From contig NC_090319.1 of NCBI RefSeq assembly GCF_040869045.1, positions 283,747,693 through 283,811,692 of the forward strand: 64,000 nt of DNA, given 5' to 3'. A model generated the notes under the pieces. It was not told the DNA's origin and searched no databases. It saw only the letters and a list, made by a program, of their open reading frames with translations. Below are positions 10,129 to 22,063 of this stretch, in pieces. The number at the start of each line of letters is the position of its first letter. The first letter of the stretch is position 1. The translations under genes and the position numbers were made by a program. Source of the stretch: Eurosta solidaginis. Its lineage: Eukaryota; Arthropoda; Insecta; Diptera; Tephritidae.

Positions 10129-11900
10129 ATGAGGGGCGGTGCAAAGAAGCGCCCGAACCCGCGTTCCATCGGAGGTCGTTCTTCTACGGCCGCTGATGGG
10201 TCGACCTCGGGAGAGGACAAGGGTGTTAGTGCGCGATAATTTTTGAAGGCGAACTCAGGTAAGCCTGCCGCTGTGCAAACCTCAAGTCGCAAGGCAGAAG
10301 CCAGGTCGAAAAATGCGGGTAAGTCGGGGATACCGGTGGCGTCGGGGAAGGCGACCACCTCGAAAATCGCTGAGCAGGGGGGTAAGGGCGGGCCGAGTAA
10401 GTCCGCGAAGTCGGAGGATGAGGAGAGTATTCTCCCGAAATCCGACGAAGAAGCGGACTTACCCAGTCTGCCGGAATCCGGGCTATTTCCCTTAAGCTGG
10501 GACAAATCCGATGTAGCGGGGGGTGCCGGTTTCGTTGCTGAGTCCGTGGTGACTACTGTCGCTGGCGCCTCAACCGAGGGTCAAGCAGCCGATGGCGTTC
10601 CAGAGACTGCTGCTGACGGTGAGGATGCAATCGACGGTAGTGTAACTGCGGGCAAGGACGCAAACGAGTCGGTGAAGTCTGTAGGGGGGGAGAAAACGGT
10701 GGAGAAGGGCGCTGGCGCTGTTGACAGCTGTGGTCCCCCGCTGGCACCGAGCCTTCCAGCGGTCAGTCCGCTGGTGGTAAGACTGCGAGTGGGGGATCCC
10801 CCGCAGCTGGCGGGAGCGCTAGTGCTTCTAGGGCTACCTCTGGAGTGGATGACTCCTGGGTTGTCGCCCTAAAGAGGATCACCGCTAGCTTTAGCAGGAT
10901 AGTCTTTGGAGACAGCGGCGCAGACCTTAAGTTTGCGGAGAGGCTGATGGAGGTTTCCTCAGAGTATGAGGCCCTCCTAGTGACGGCTATAGCCGAGAAT
11001 GCCCGACTCCGCGGACAAATTGAGGCGATGTCACTACGGGGCGTCATGCTGGGGAGTGCATCCCCACGCAGCGGTGGATCTGCCACCGCAGATCGTTTGG
11101 CGATGCCGCCTCCGAGCACGACGGTCCCGGCTGCCATCGTACCTGCGCCTACTGTCCCAAAGCCATTCCACACCTGTTCGGCGGGCGTCAAGGGCGGCAA
11201 ACCCGGGGTATCTGCAAAAGAGGTAGTGGAGAAAATAAATAAGGAGGTTGGGCCGACACTTGGTGTACGAGTGCACCAAGTGAAACCTGTGCGATCGGGT
11301 GGGGTAGTTATTCGCCTACCCTCCAAGGAGGAGCGGGATAAAGTCCTCGCGAATAAGAAGTTTTCTGAGGTGGGGCTAGAAGTGTGCGAGAACCGGAAGC
11401 AAGGCACCAGGGTGGTCATTCGGGGGGTTTACGCGCAAATCTCCCCTGACGAGTTCATGGAGGAGGTCTTTCGCCTAAGCCTCACGAAGGTCGACCCTGA
11501 GTGTCAGAAGTCAGAGGTTAGGCTGATCAGCCGACCTTGGAAGGCGGACGTCGATGGAGCAACGGTGACCGTCACCCTGGAGGGACCGGACAAGTTAATG
11601 TCCGCCCTCTAGGATGCGGGCCGCTGTTACGTCAAGTGGTTCTCCTTCCCGGTTCGGCCGGAGAATCTAACCTATAGCTGCTTCGGTTGCCTGAGCTTTC
11701 ATCACCAGGTGAGGGACGGTGGGTTGAAGGCTGCCGTCTGTCGGAGGTGCGGGCAGGAAGGGCATATTTAGGCAAAGTGCCCTAATGGGGTGCATTGCCG
11801 AAATTGTGCATTCAGGGGCAGACCTGCCGCACATCTTATGATGTCGGCGGAATGCCCGACATATGCTGCCGTTGTTGCCCGTGCACTCGCCAGACATTAA
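10129..11900 (+). pseudogene. R1-clade retrotransposon ORF1 (gag-like, three CCHC knuckles), decayed
   Basis: The first ATG after an upstream in-frame stop (10003-10005) is at 10129 and opens MRGGAKKRPNPRSIGG. The frame is cut by TAA at 10237-10239, then runs as an A/G/S/E-rich region. It shifts frame between about 10690 and 10760 (near a G7 run), then continues from 10845 as VVALKRITASFSRIVFGD and a KEVVEKINKEVGP / PSKEERDKVLANKKF region typical of the ORF1 RRM-like part. Stops follow at 11610-11612 and 11769-11771. The end holds three zinc knuckles: CFGCLSFHHQ, CRRCGQEGHI-AKC and CRNCAFRGRPAAHLMMSAEC (about 11679-11865). The final TAA (11898-11900) overlaps the ORF2 start. ORF1 products of this clade bind element RNA. 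At least three stops and one frameshift make it non-functional. Confidence 0.85.
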
Positions 11901-11902
11901 TG
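11898..11902 (+). promoter_or_regulatory. TAATG stop-start overlap between ORF1 and ORF2
   Basis: The ORF1 stop (TAA, 11898-11900) and the ORF2 start (ATG, 11900-11902) share one base. The same UAAUG arrangement is known from SART1, another R1-clade element, where it allows translational coupling from a bicistronic RNA. That it worked this way here is an inference from position and clade. Confidence 0.7.
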
Positions 11903-14752
11903 GGTTTAGTTCTTCAACTCAACTGTCAGGGAGCGTACTCCGTTGTGTGTGAATTGGGGGCCCACATGGCTGTTGAGAGTTGCAGTATTTCCCTGCTCCA
12001 GGAACCCTACACTACCAATAGTGTGGTGAGAGGGCTTCCTGGAGGGTTTAGGTCCTTTTGTGACCTTCGGGGCAATGCTGCAGTTGTGGTAAATGAGCCC
12101 AATTATGAATGCTTGTTGTTGAATGCGTCTGATTGGGGAGTATGTGCGAGCATTGAGGGCTCTTTTGGAAGAGCCATCTTTGCAAGCATATATTGTAAGT
12201 TTGGTGAACCCTTGGAACCCTATATGCAATACCTCGATACGGTGCTACTACTAGCGAGTAGCACGCCAGTTATCATTGGTATGGATGCCAATGCCGTAAC
12301 CCTATATGGCATAGCAAAATATCCAGGACTTCTCCTGGATATGCTAGTCATGGACGGGGAGAAGCGTTGGGCGAGTGGGTACTAACTGAGGGGATAAGCG
12401 ACCATAATCTCATTGAGATTGTGGTTGCTCCCCGTACCACCCCGGATATGCTTGGTACGCCTTCCGTAATAGGGTGGCGTACTGCCGGGGCAAATTGGAC
12501 TCTGTACGGGTTATACGTCGAGCAGGAGATGACTGCTACACCCCTCGATGTATTTGCAGAGCTTCCAGTAGATCAGCAGATTGCCCTCTTGAATGCCTAT
12601 ATCTGGCGGGTCAATGACAGCATGTTTGAAAGGTGGAAGAAGCAGCGATTTCATCGTGTCAGGTGGTGGACGCGTGAGCTAACCCAGAAGAGAAGATCTG
12701 TCAGGCGCCTTAGACGTCAGTTTCAACGCGCCCGGCATATTGATTCCGATGGTCTGTCCCAGCTGAGAAGTAAATTAAGTGTGGAAACGCGTGAATATAA
12801 GAGAATGATTGTAGAGGTGAAAGAAGAAGAATGGCGCAACTTCGTGTCAGAAAATTCGAACGACCCCTGGGGACAGGTCTACAAGATCTGTAGGGGTCGC
12901 CGCCAGACCGAAGTTAATTCCCTCCGTGTAGGCGAAAGAATAATATCAACATGGAGGGAATGTTCAGATCTGCTTATCGAAGGGATGTACCTGTACCTCC
13001 ACTAGAAGTTGAAGAGCTGGAATATGCATTTGGCCTGGTTAGGTTTAAAGGGTCTCCGGGTTTGGATGGGATAAACGGAGAAATGTGCAAGTGTTTGTGG
13101 AAGTTTATTCCGGAATACTTGGAAGCCGTTTATGATAAATGCATATGGGAGGGTTACTTCCCACGGGAGTGGAAAGCTGCTAGGGTTGTTGTTCTCTTGA
13201 AGTCGCCCGACAAAATAAGTTCTGATCCTCGGTCTTACCGAGGTATCAGCCTTCTTCCAGTGATTGGAAAAGTGCTGGAGAGGGTTATGGTTGAGCGGAT
13301 TCAGGAGCTAGTTGGGGGTAACCAGTCGGATAGACAGTTTGGGTTCAGGAAAGGACGCAGCATTGAAGACGCCTGGATGCATGTCCAAGACTGTGTAGAG
13401 AGAAGCTCCAATAACTATGCCCTTGGCAGGGGGGCGTTTGACTTCCTGCGCTGGGATAGGGTTACCGAGCGGTTAGTGGAGCTCGGCTGCCCAGAAATTT
13501 CTCTTTGGAAGAGCTATTTCTCGGACAGACGAGCTACTATCGTTGGTGCCTGTGAAAGTGTGGAAAGGGAGGTGGCTCGAGGTTGTCCGCAGGGATCCAT
13601 CTGTGGTCCATATATATGGAACATGATGATGGACTCCCTGTTAAGGCAACTCGATCATCTTTGCAAACTCTGCGCCTATGCGGATGACTTCCTCTCGTTA
13701 GTGGAGGGGGATTCTCGCGCCATCATTGAGCGTACCAGTGAGTCCCTATGCCAAATAGTGGCTGGCTGGGGCGCCCATGTTGGCGTAGATATCTCGGTGG
13801 ACAAAACTGTGATGATGCTGCTCAAGGGCAGATTGTCACAGAATCGCCCACCTGTTGTCTGCATCGGCGGGGTCAGCATCAGATATGCGACGAAAGTCAA
13901 ATACCTGGGGCTGGCAATGGGCGAGCGAATGAACTTCCTGCCACACTTGGATGCTGTCAGGGACAAGATGCAGATTGTTTCGGGGCAGTTACGACGTATC
14001 ATTCGGAGTGACTGGGGCTTGAGTCGCCGTGCCGTTCGTACAATATATCGTGGCCTATTCGTAGCATGTGCTACTTTTGGTGCCGCCATATGGTACCGAA
14101 CGGTCAGGACTGCTCACGGTCAGAGGCGCGTGCTGAGCATACAGAGATGCATGATGCTCCCATGCTTGCCCTTGTTTCGTACCGTATCTACGGATGCGAT
14201 GCAGGTGCTTCTTGGTGCACCCCCTCTCGACCTGGTGGTTATACAGCTCGCTGTTTCCTTCGGGCTGAGAAGGAGGGGAAGTTTGCCGCTGTTGGAGGAT
14301 GAATGGGCCGACGACGATAATGTGGAGAGTGGATGGTTAGAAAATAGGCGTCGATTAGAAGGGGTGGTTAGAGTGAAGTGGCAGAAGCGCTGGGACAATA
14401 TTCCCAACGGCTGGCTGACGTACGGGTACATCCGGGACGTTTCATTTGTGGCGGAAAATCCAGACTTCAGATTTAATCAGAGCCTGGGTTTTCTGCATTA
14501 TTGCATAAGAGGAGCTTGAGCGAAACGGAGTGGTGTGTATGTGGAGCTGCATGTGAGGATTGGGTGCATGTGTTGTGCGAGTGCCCGGAGTACTCGGACA
14601 TAAGGGATTTGGGTAGTTGTGGGGTTAATGTTGAAGAAGGTGGGGTTGATGTTAGTGGAGCGCTCTCCACTAGTCGGACTATTGATTTGCTCAATAGGTA
14701 TGCTTTGGAGGTGTTTAGACGGAGGAGACGTGGTGGTGACCGTGGTGGTTAA
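11900..14752 (+). pseudogene. R1-clade retrotransposon ORF2 (endonuclease + reverse transcriptase), decayed
   Basis: The endonuclease starts MGLVLQLNCQGAY (Asn8) and has LLQEPY (Glu35), DWGVC and IIGMDANA. The region between DANA and SDH (about 12300-12396) is far too short and shifts frame, so part of the catalytic fold is deleted. RT runs 12951-14519 after another shift near 12990: GSPGLDGINGEM, RSYRGISLLPVIGKVLERV, FGFRKGRSIEDA, a damaged motif A (ALGRGAFDFLRWDRV at 13417-13460), GCPQGSICGPYIWN, CAYADD (YADD 13677-13688) and VKYLGLAM. Motif A lacks the few residues that normally hold the first catalytic Asp. A last shift near 14500 leads to the zinc motif CVCGAACEDWVHVLCECP (from 14534) and the stop at 14750-14752. 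Full-length ORF2 of this clade performs target-primed reverse transcription; this copy cannot. Confidence 0.88.
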
Positions 14753-15251
14753 TTCGTGTGTGTGTTCGTGGATGTGGGGGGGGGGGGGGGGGGTTCTAAC
14801 CCCACCTCAACCCTAGGCGGCCGGCCGGAGTAGGTGGATACTCAACCGGAAGTGGCTTCGGCTGCGAAAGTCAGACCAAGACTTTAAAGTGGTACCACGG
14901 GGAACAGATAGCCCGCGGAGCTTGCTCCGTTTCTGTTTGGTTGCGGTTGGCCTTTTTGGGAGAATCGTGGTGGCTGTGGTTGATATCCGAATGCGGTAAG
15001 AGTTGGTCAGCTCGAATGTGGAGTTGCATTGCAACCGGGTGCCATGACCCATAGGATGGAAGAGGTGTTAGATAGGCCTCCAACCCCACCAAGGTGATGA
15101 TGTGTCCACTCACATTATCGATTGGTACCAAGGTAAGCGAGCCTTGGGGGCTGGTCGGGCCTGCTTTGACCTGTGTACTTGGTACATACGTGAGGTTAGG
15201 TCTTCGAAGACAGGTACTCACGTAAAACCTACACTCGCTGTAGTTCTTTGC

Positions 15252-16232
15252 GCATGGCTAGTCGGAGCTCCGTTCAAACCATTTGGTACGGACATGGAAC
15301 CTGCTGATATGTTTTGTAGAGCATTTAGGTACTTCCTGAAGTTCTTACAGTATATAACTGCCTATAGTTAGAAACCTCATGTGTGCTGGAAGAGCTGAGC
15401 ATTTACACAGCTATTGTGCGACTGTTTCTTCGCTGCCTTGCTCGCCGAAGCTCATGTAAATGCTGTTAAATCGAATCCCCATTCTCTCATCTGGCTTGCA
15501 TCCAAGCGGCCAGTATCACATGATTGTACTGATGATCCTGAAGATTTCTTCCTTAAGGTCTTCTGTTCTTCTACTGTAGTAATTCGGCCAGGTTTCGTAT
15601 TGGAACCTTGCATGTATCCGCGGACTACCAGTTGGAGTCTTCTAGCTCCTTGAATCTACTTTGGATGTTTCTTTTGATTGACGTTTATAAACGATCCATC
15701 TCGACCACTCCGCAGCTTCCAGAGATACCCTTCCCTTTTCAAATTTGTCTGCCTTCTCGTTGCCTTCAATGTTCCTGTAACCAGGTAATTATAATAATTA
15801 TATTAATTATGTTAGCGAAGTTAGCTGTTGGCGGAATTATGAATAGCCCATAAGTTTTTATTCATTTCCCAGTATTATAAAAATTAACGAAGATTTTATC
15901 TTTTAAATCCCTCTCGAAAAACTACTTCGCTAATTGCACCTGCCTAAATTAAGCAGTATGTAGGCATTCATAATTTCGAAAATCACATAAATGGAAAAAA
16001 GAATGCCCCGCATTGTAAGCTTTCCATCATCGAAAAGCCATAATAAATAGAAATACTAACAAATGTAGTATAGTAAACAAATGTCCATAAATACATTCCC
16101 TACTTGCGTATAAATATTACTTGAACGTGCTTCCGAATACGTTTTTCAGCAATACCTCAATTCGCATGCGTTAAAGATGAGAGACTGCGCGCCCTACCCA
16201 GCGTGTGCAAATTTGATTGCCGCAACAACCTT
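15252..16232. other. No gene seen
   Basis: The right flank of the R1-clade insertion, then AT-rich DNA up to the piggyBac-type border. Open frames of 79-89 codons at 15102-15653 have no recognisable domain, and the first of them runs through the retrotransposon 3' end, so it is accidental. Confidence 0.5.
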
Positions 16233-16236
16233 TTAA

Positions 16237-16418
16237 CCTTCCTATACTCGCGCCAATTATTGTAACATCTATACTCACGCACGGTCTCACAGACCGATAG
16301 TTCATACCCCCTACAATATATTTTTTAAATTATTATTTTTTTTTTAATATTACAGTTATTTTAAAATTTAGGGCATAATGAAACAAAATAGTTTGCATAG
16401 TACTTCATTTATTAATTA
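16237..16418 (+). repeat. Left end of piggyBac-like frame (TIR plus subterminal)
   Basis: The 17-bp inverted repeat is followed by a second copy of a related word, ctatactcacgc (16270-16281), then ggtctcacagaccga and an AT-rich stretch with long T runs. Non-coding. Confidence 0.7.
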
Positions 16419-19400
16419 CTAGCTTTTACCCGCGGCCCCGTCCGCAAAGAGAAAATAAAATATATGTGCTATTCACGTTAGCCTGCTTATCAAGTTATCT
16501 GTTTAAAAATTATTTTTGTCTAATGTATTTTATTAAAAAAAGAACTAAATGAGGAGAAAAGCTGAGAAGAACGCTTTCATGAATAGTACAATACAATTTT
16601 TCCGAATAAAAAAAAATACATTTTGTTTTTAAATTAAATTAACTGATATGAGAGGGGTGAAAGAATTACTACTCATAGAACAAAGGAGTGAAACTACAAT
16701 TAATTAAAACCAAAGAGAATTTTTTAGATGAAAATAGTGTTGCTTTTTCGGGTATTTAGTTGGTTAGAATATTACAAAAAGTGTAATTATAGTTATAACA
16801 GTTCGTTACACGATTCATTTAAAAATCCAAAAATAGAACGAAAAAGCTGAGTTAGATTCAAGAAAAACATACCGAATTTTAATTACGAATAATTAGCAGC
16901 AAATCCACGGCCATAAAAGCTCATAATTTAAAAAGGCGTGTGTGCTGAACTACCGGTTGCGAAGTGACCTAAAAGGTTCATAGATGATAATAAAATTCCC
17001 GGACAGATCCCGAAAATCATCCAGAAATTAACCAGGAGGGGTCCAAAATGATACCGAAATAGTGCCGAAAAATTCGTAAAATGACCCTGACGGGATTTAG
17101 AAAAAAATCCAGAATTGATCTCTGAAGGGTCCGCAAATGACTGCGAAATAGTCCGGAAAGAGTCCCGAAAAAACTCTGACAGAATCCCGGACAGGTCCCG
17201 AAAATCATACAGAAATTATCTCGGAAGGGTCCCAAAATGATCCCGAAATAATCCAGAAAAAAATCCCGAAATAACTCCGACGGGATTCCGGAGAGATATC
17301 GAAATTGATACAAAAATTATGCCGGAGGGGTCCCAAAATGATCCTGACGGGATCCTGCAGGAATCCCGAAAATCATCCAGATATTATCCCTGAAGTATCT
17401 ATCCTCAAATGATCCCGAAATACTCCCAAAAAAGTCCCAAAATGTTTTTGGCGGAACCCGATATAGCCCTGAAAATGTTACGAAATTACGCTGACGGGAT
17501 TCCGTATGGATCCCGAAAAACGTCCCGAAATAATGCCGGAAGGGTCTCCAAATGATCTCGAAATAGTCCCGAAAAAGTCCCGATTTGACCCTGACGGGAT
17601 CACGGAAACCATCCATGAATCTGGAGGGATCCCCAAATGATCCCGGAAAAGTCCAGAAATAACTCCGACGGGATCCCGGACGAATCCCGAAAATCATTCA
17701 GAAATTATCCCGAAATGGTCCCAAAATGATCCCAAAATAGACCCGAAATAACTCCGACGGGATCCCGAACAAATCCCGAAAATCATGCAGAAATTATCAA
17801 GGAGGGGTCCCAAAATTATTCCGAAATAGTCCCGAAAAAGTCCCGAAATGACACTGACGGGATTCCGGACGAATCCCGAAAACCATCCAGAATTGATCTC
17901 TGAAGGGTCGGCAAATGATCCCGAAATAGTCCGGAATAGTCCCAAAAAACTCCGACGGGATCCCGGACAGATCCCGAAAATCATCCATAAATTATCCCGG
18001 AGGGGTCCCAAAATGATTCCGAAATAGTCCCGAAAAAGTCCCGAAATTGCCCTGACGGTATCCCGGACGGAATCCCGAAATACTTCCAGAAACGATTCCG
18101 AGAGGGTCCCCAAATGATCCCGAAATAATACAGAAAAAGTCACGAAATGACCCCTAAAGTGTCCCCAAATGATCCCGAAATAGTCCCGAAAAAGTCCCGA
18201 AATAACTCCGAAGAATCCCGGAGAGATCCCGAAAATCATGCAGAAATTATCAAGGAGGGGTCCCAAAATGATTCCGAAATAGTCCCGAAAAAGTCCCGAA
18301 ATGACAGTGACGGGATTTCGGACGGATCCCGAAAACCATCCAGAATTGATCTCCAAAGGGGCCGCAAATTATCCCAAAGTAGTCCAGAAAAAGTCCGGAA
18401 AAAACTCCGACGGGATCCCGGACGAATTCCGAAAATCATTCAGAAATTATCCCGAAATGGTCCCAAAATGATTCCGAAATAGTCCCGAAAAAGTCCCGAA
18501 ATAACTCCGACGGGATGCCGGACAGATCCCGTAAATCATACAGAAATTATCCCGGAGGGGTCCCAAAATGATCCCGAAATATTCCCGAAAAGTCGCGAAA
18601 TAAACCTGACGGGATCCCGGACGAATCCCGAAAACTATCCAGAAATGATGCCGGAAAGGTCCTCAAATCATCAACTAATGGTCCCGAAATGACCTCGACG
18701 GGATCCCGAAAACCATCCAGAAATGATGGCGAAAGGTTCCCAAATTATCCCGTATAAATCGAGTAAAAGTCCCGAAATGACCAAGACGGGATCCCGGACG
18801 GATCCCGAAAACCATCTAGAAATGATGCCTGAAGGTACGCCAAATGATCCGGAAATAGTCCCGAAATGACCCAGAAAGGATCCTGGGCGGATCCCGAAAA
18901 CCATTCAGAAATGATGCCGGAAGGGACCCCACGTGATCCCAAAGAAGTCCCGAAATGACCCCCACGGGATCCCGGGCGGATTACGAAAACCATTCAGAAA
19001 TGATGGCAAAAGGTTCCCAAATTATCCCGTATTAATCGAGTAAAAGTCCCGAAATGACCCCGACGGGATCCCGGACGGATCAAGAAAACCATCCAGAAAT
19101 GATGCTGAAAGGATCCCAATTGATCCCGGAATGACCCCGACGGGATCCCGGACGGATTCCGAAAACCATCCAGAAATGATAGCGGAAGGGACCCAAATGA
19201 TCCCGAAATGACCCCGACGGGATCCCGAAGACCATATAGAAATGATGCCGGAGGGTACCCCTAATGATGCCGAAATAGTCCCGAAATGACACCGACGGGG
19301 TCCCGAACGGATCCCGAAAACTATCCAGAAATGATGCGGAAAGGGTCTCCAAATGATCCCGTATTAGTCGAGAAAAAGTTACAAAATGACCCCGACGCGA

Positions 19401-20569
19401 TCCCGGACGGACCCCGAAAATCATCCAGAAATGATGCCGGAAGATACCCCTAATGATCCCAAAATAGCCCCGACGGGATCCCGGACGGATTCCTAAAACC
19501 ATCCAGGAATGATTACGGAAAGGACCCAAAATGACCCCGAAAAAGTCCCGTAGTTATCCCAGAAACCATAAAGAATTTATCTCTCAAAGGTACGCAAATG
19601 ATCCCGAAAATACCCCGAATGGATGCCGGACGGATCCCGAAACCCATCCAGAGACGATGCCGGAAGGGTCCCCAAATAATCGCGAAATAGTCCAGAAACT
19701 ATCCCGGAATAGTTCCGAAAATGTCCCAAAATGACCCCGGCGGGATCCCCGACGGATCCCGAAAACCATCAAGAAATGATCCCGGATGGGTCTCGATATG
19801 ACCCTAACGGGATTACAAATAAGGTGAAGCTAATTATAAAATCATGTTAATAAGGCAGCAGGCGCGTTGGGGCGAATAAAGAGTTACATAGAAACATACA
19901 GGTAAAGCTAAAGCGTGGCAATAAAAACAATTGAGGGAGGGCGGATGGCAGGAGGAGAAGGAGAGGACCCCTGATCGTTTTTCCAAAATTGTTTAGATCT
20001 CGATCTGTATGTGGCAGATACCAAAAATTATTGATTTACCAGAAAATTTACATTGAGTTGTAACAATTTATAGATTTTGCACCAGAGCGGGAGAGGAGGG
20101 GGAGGGTGTTTTCACTGCTCATTTTGTAAGCCCTCGACTTATTTGACCCATTGAGTTTGTAATATTGGTGAAGGTCATTATACGTTAAGTTATACTGTGT
20201 AAAAATTATTAAAAGTAATTATTCGAAGGGGTCGTGGGACCTCCGCCCCCCTTTCCATGTTCGAAAAAAATTTCGCCAGTAGAGTATTGTCCGTGTTCCA
20301 AATTTCATCAAAATCCGTGGAGCCGTTCTGGCGTGATTCTGTCACATATACGAAAAAATACAATCATTAAATTATAACTGTTCCTAGGGGGTGGGGACCC
20401 CCCCTTTTCAAAAAAATATAGCTAGTAGATCCTTGTAGACTATTGGCTATATGTATGCCAAATTTCATCCAAATCCGTCCAGCCGTTCTTGCGTGATTGA
20501 GTCACAAAGACAAACGTCTGGACAAACATACAAAACTACAAACATCCAAACTTTCCCGTTTATAATATA
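16419..20569 (+). repeat. Element E1 (long-left type), 4.15 kb, with internal minisatellite
   Basis: It starts ctagcttttacccgcggccc and ends at the tataata before the next ctag. The left flank (16419-16985) is the long form, containing caaatccacggccataaaag and gtgctgaactaccggttgcg, shared with E3. The minisatellite occupies about 16985-19812. The right flank (about 757 bp) starts aggtgaagctaattataaaa and ends with acatccaaactttcccgttt. It contains two related words, catcaaaatccgtggagccg and catccaaatccgtccagccg. No coding capacity was recognised. The element class is discussed under findings. Confidence 0.8.
16985..19812 (+). repeat. Minisatellite array in E1 (~85-100-bp monomers)
   Basis: Diverged direct repeats built from words such as atgatcccgaaatagtcccg, atgaccccgacgggatcccg and gaaaaccatccagaaatgat. 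This is the most diverged of the five arrays. GC-richer than the element flanks and A-over-T skewed on the plus strand. Open frames on both strands (up to 220 codons on the minus strand) come from the scarcity of stop triplets in the monomer. Confidence 0.85.
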
Positions 20570-22063
20570 CTAGCCTTTACACGCGGCCCGTCCGCAAGGA
20601 GAAAATGAAATATATGGGCTATTCACGTTAGCCTGCTTATCAAGTTATCTGTTTAAAAATTTGTTTCTGTCTAATGCATTTTATTTTTGTAATTGAGTAA
20701 AAAAAAAGAGCTAAATGAGCTGATAACCTGATAGGATCCCCAAATGATCCCGAAATTATCCAGAAGAAGCCACGAAATGACCCCGACGCCATCGCGGACG
20801 GATCCTGAAAACCATCCAGAAATACCCCGGAAGGGTCTCCAAAAGTTCCCGGAATAGTCCCCAAAAAACCCGAAATGACTACGACACGATTCTAGACTTA
20901 TCCAGAGAACCACACAGAAATGATCCCTTAAGGGTACCAAAGTGATCCCGAAATAGTCCCGATAAAGTTCCGACATTACCCTGACGGGCTCCCGGACAGA
21001 TCTCAAAAACCATCCAGGAAGGGGCCCCAAATACTCACGAAAAAGTCCGAAATGACCTCGACTGGATCCCGGACGGATCCGGCAAACCATCCAGAAATGA
21101 TGCCGGAAGGTACACCAAATGATCCCGAAATAGCTCCCAAATGACCCCGACGGAATCCGTTACGGATCCCGAAAACCATCCAGAAATAATGCGGCAAGGG
21201 ACCCCATATGATCCCGAAAAAGTCCTGAAATGACCGCGACGGGATCCCGAAAACTATCCAGAAATCATCCCGGAAGGGTCTCAATATGACCCTAAGGGGA
21301 TTACAAAAAAGGTGAATCTAACTATAGAACCATGTTAATAAGGCAGCAGGCGCGTTGGAGCGAATGAAAAGTTACAAAGAAACATACAGGTAAAGCTAAT
21401 AAAAGCGTGCTAATAAAAACAATTGAAGGAGGGCGGATGGCGGGAGGAGACGGAGACCACCACCGATCGTTTTTCCAAAATTGTTTAGATCTCGATCTGT
21501 ATGAGCCGGATACCAAAAATTATTGATTTAGGAGAACATCTATATTGAGTTATAAGAATTTTTAGATTTTACACCAGGGAGGTGAGAGAAAGGGGGAGGG
21601 GGACGTAAGGTGTCACTGCTCATTTTGTAAGCCCTCGACTTATTTGACCCATTGAGTTTGTAATATTGGTGAACGTCAATATAGGTAAAGTTATAATGTG
21701 TAAAAATTATTAAAAAGTATTTGTTCGAAGGGGTCGTGGGTCCCTACCCCCCTTTCCATGTTCGAAAAAAATTTCGCTAGTAGACTATTGTCTGTGTCCC
21801 AAATTTCATCAAAATCCGTGTAGCCGTTCTGGCGTGATTCAGTCACAAAGACGAAAAAATACAATAATTAAATTATAACTGTTCCTAGGGGGCGGGGACC
21901 TCCCCCTTTTCAAAAAAATATAGCTAGTAGATCCTTCTAGACTATTGGCTATATGTGTGCAAAATTTCATCCAAACCGGTCCAGCCGTTCTTGCGAGATT
22001 GAGTCACAAAGCCAAAAGTCTGGACAAACATACAAACATCCAAACTTTGCCATTTATAATATA
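20570..22063 (+). repeat. Element E2 (short-left type), 1.5 kb
   Basis: It starts ctagcctttacacgcggccc directly after E1 and ends before the ctag at 22064. The left flank is the short form (about 160 bp, gagctgataacctgatagga), shared with E4 and E5. Its array is the smallest (about 20730-21295, six or so monomers). The right flank (about 21296-22063) matches the other copies. Confidence 0.8.

Larger units (their letters stand above)
9318..15251 (+). mobile_element. Near full-length R1-clade non-LTR retrotransposon with 13-bp TSD
   Basis: The element runs 9331-15238 (5.9 kb) between direct repeats tgtagttctttgc at 9318-9330 and 15239-15251. Layout: 5' UTR of about 0.8 kb, ORF1 with three zinc knuckles (10129-11900), ORF2 with apurinic-type endonuclease, reverse transcriptase and C-terminal zinc motif (11900-14752), and a 3' UTR of about 0.49 kb containing a G run near 14776 and no poly(A) tail. 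Missing poly(A) and a CCHC-type ORF1 fit the R1 clade. The flanks are not the 28S rDNA R1 site. It is GC-richer than its surroundings and carries frameshifts, stops and deletions, so this copy is inactive although both ends survive. Confidence 0.88.

Noticed and set aside
9948..10505. 185-codon minus-strand ORF
   Set aside because: Lies opposite the R1-clade ORF1 and 5' UTR; an antisense shadow of a GC-rich coding strand.
10763..11419. 218-codon minus-strand ORF
   Set aside because: Antisense shadow of ORF1, whose plus-strand frame carries the recognisable family pattern.
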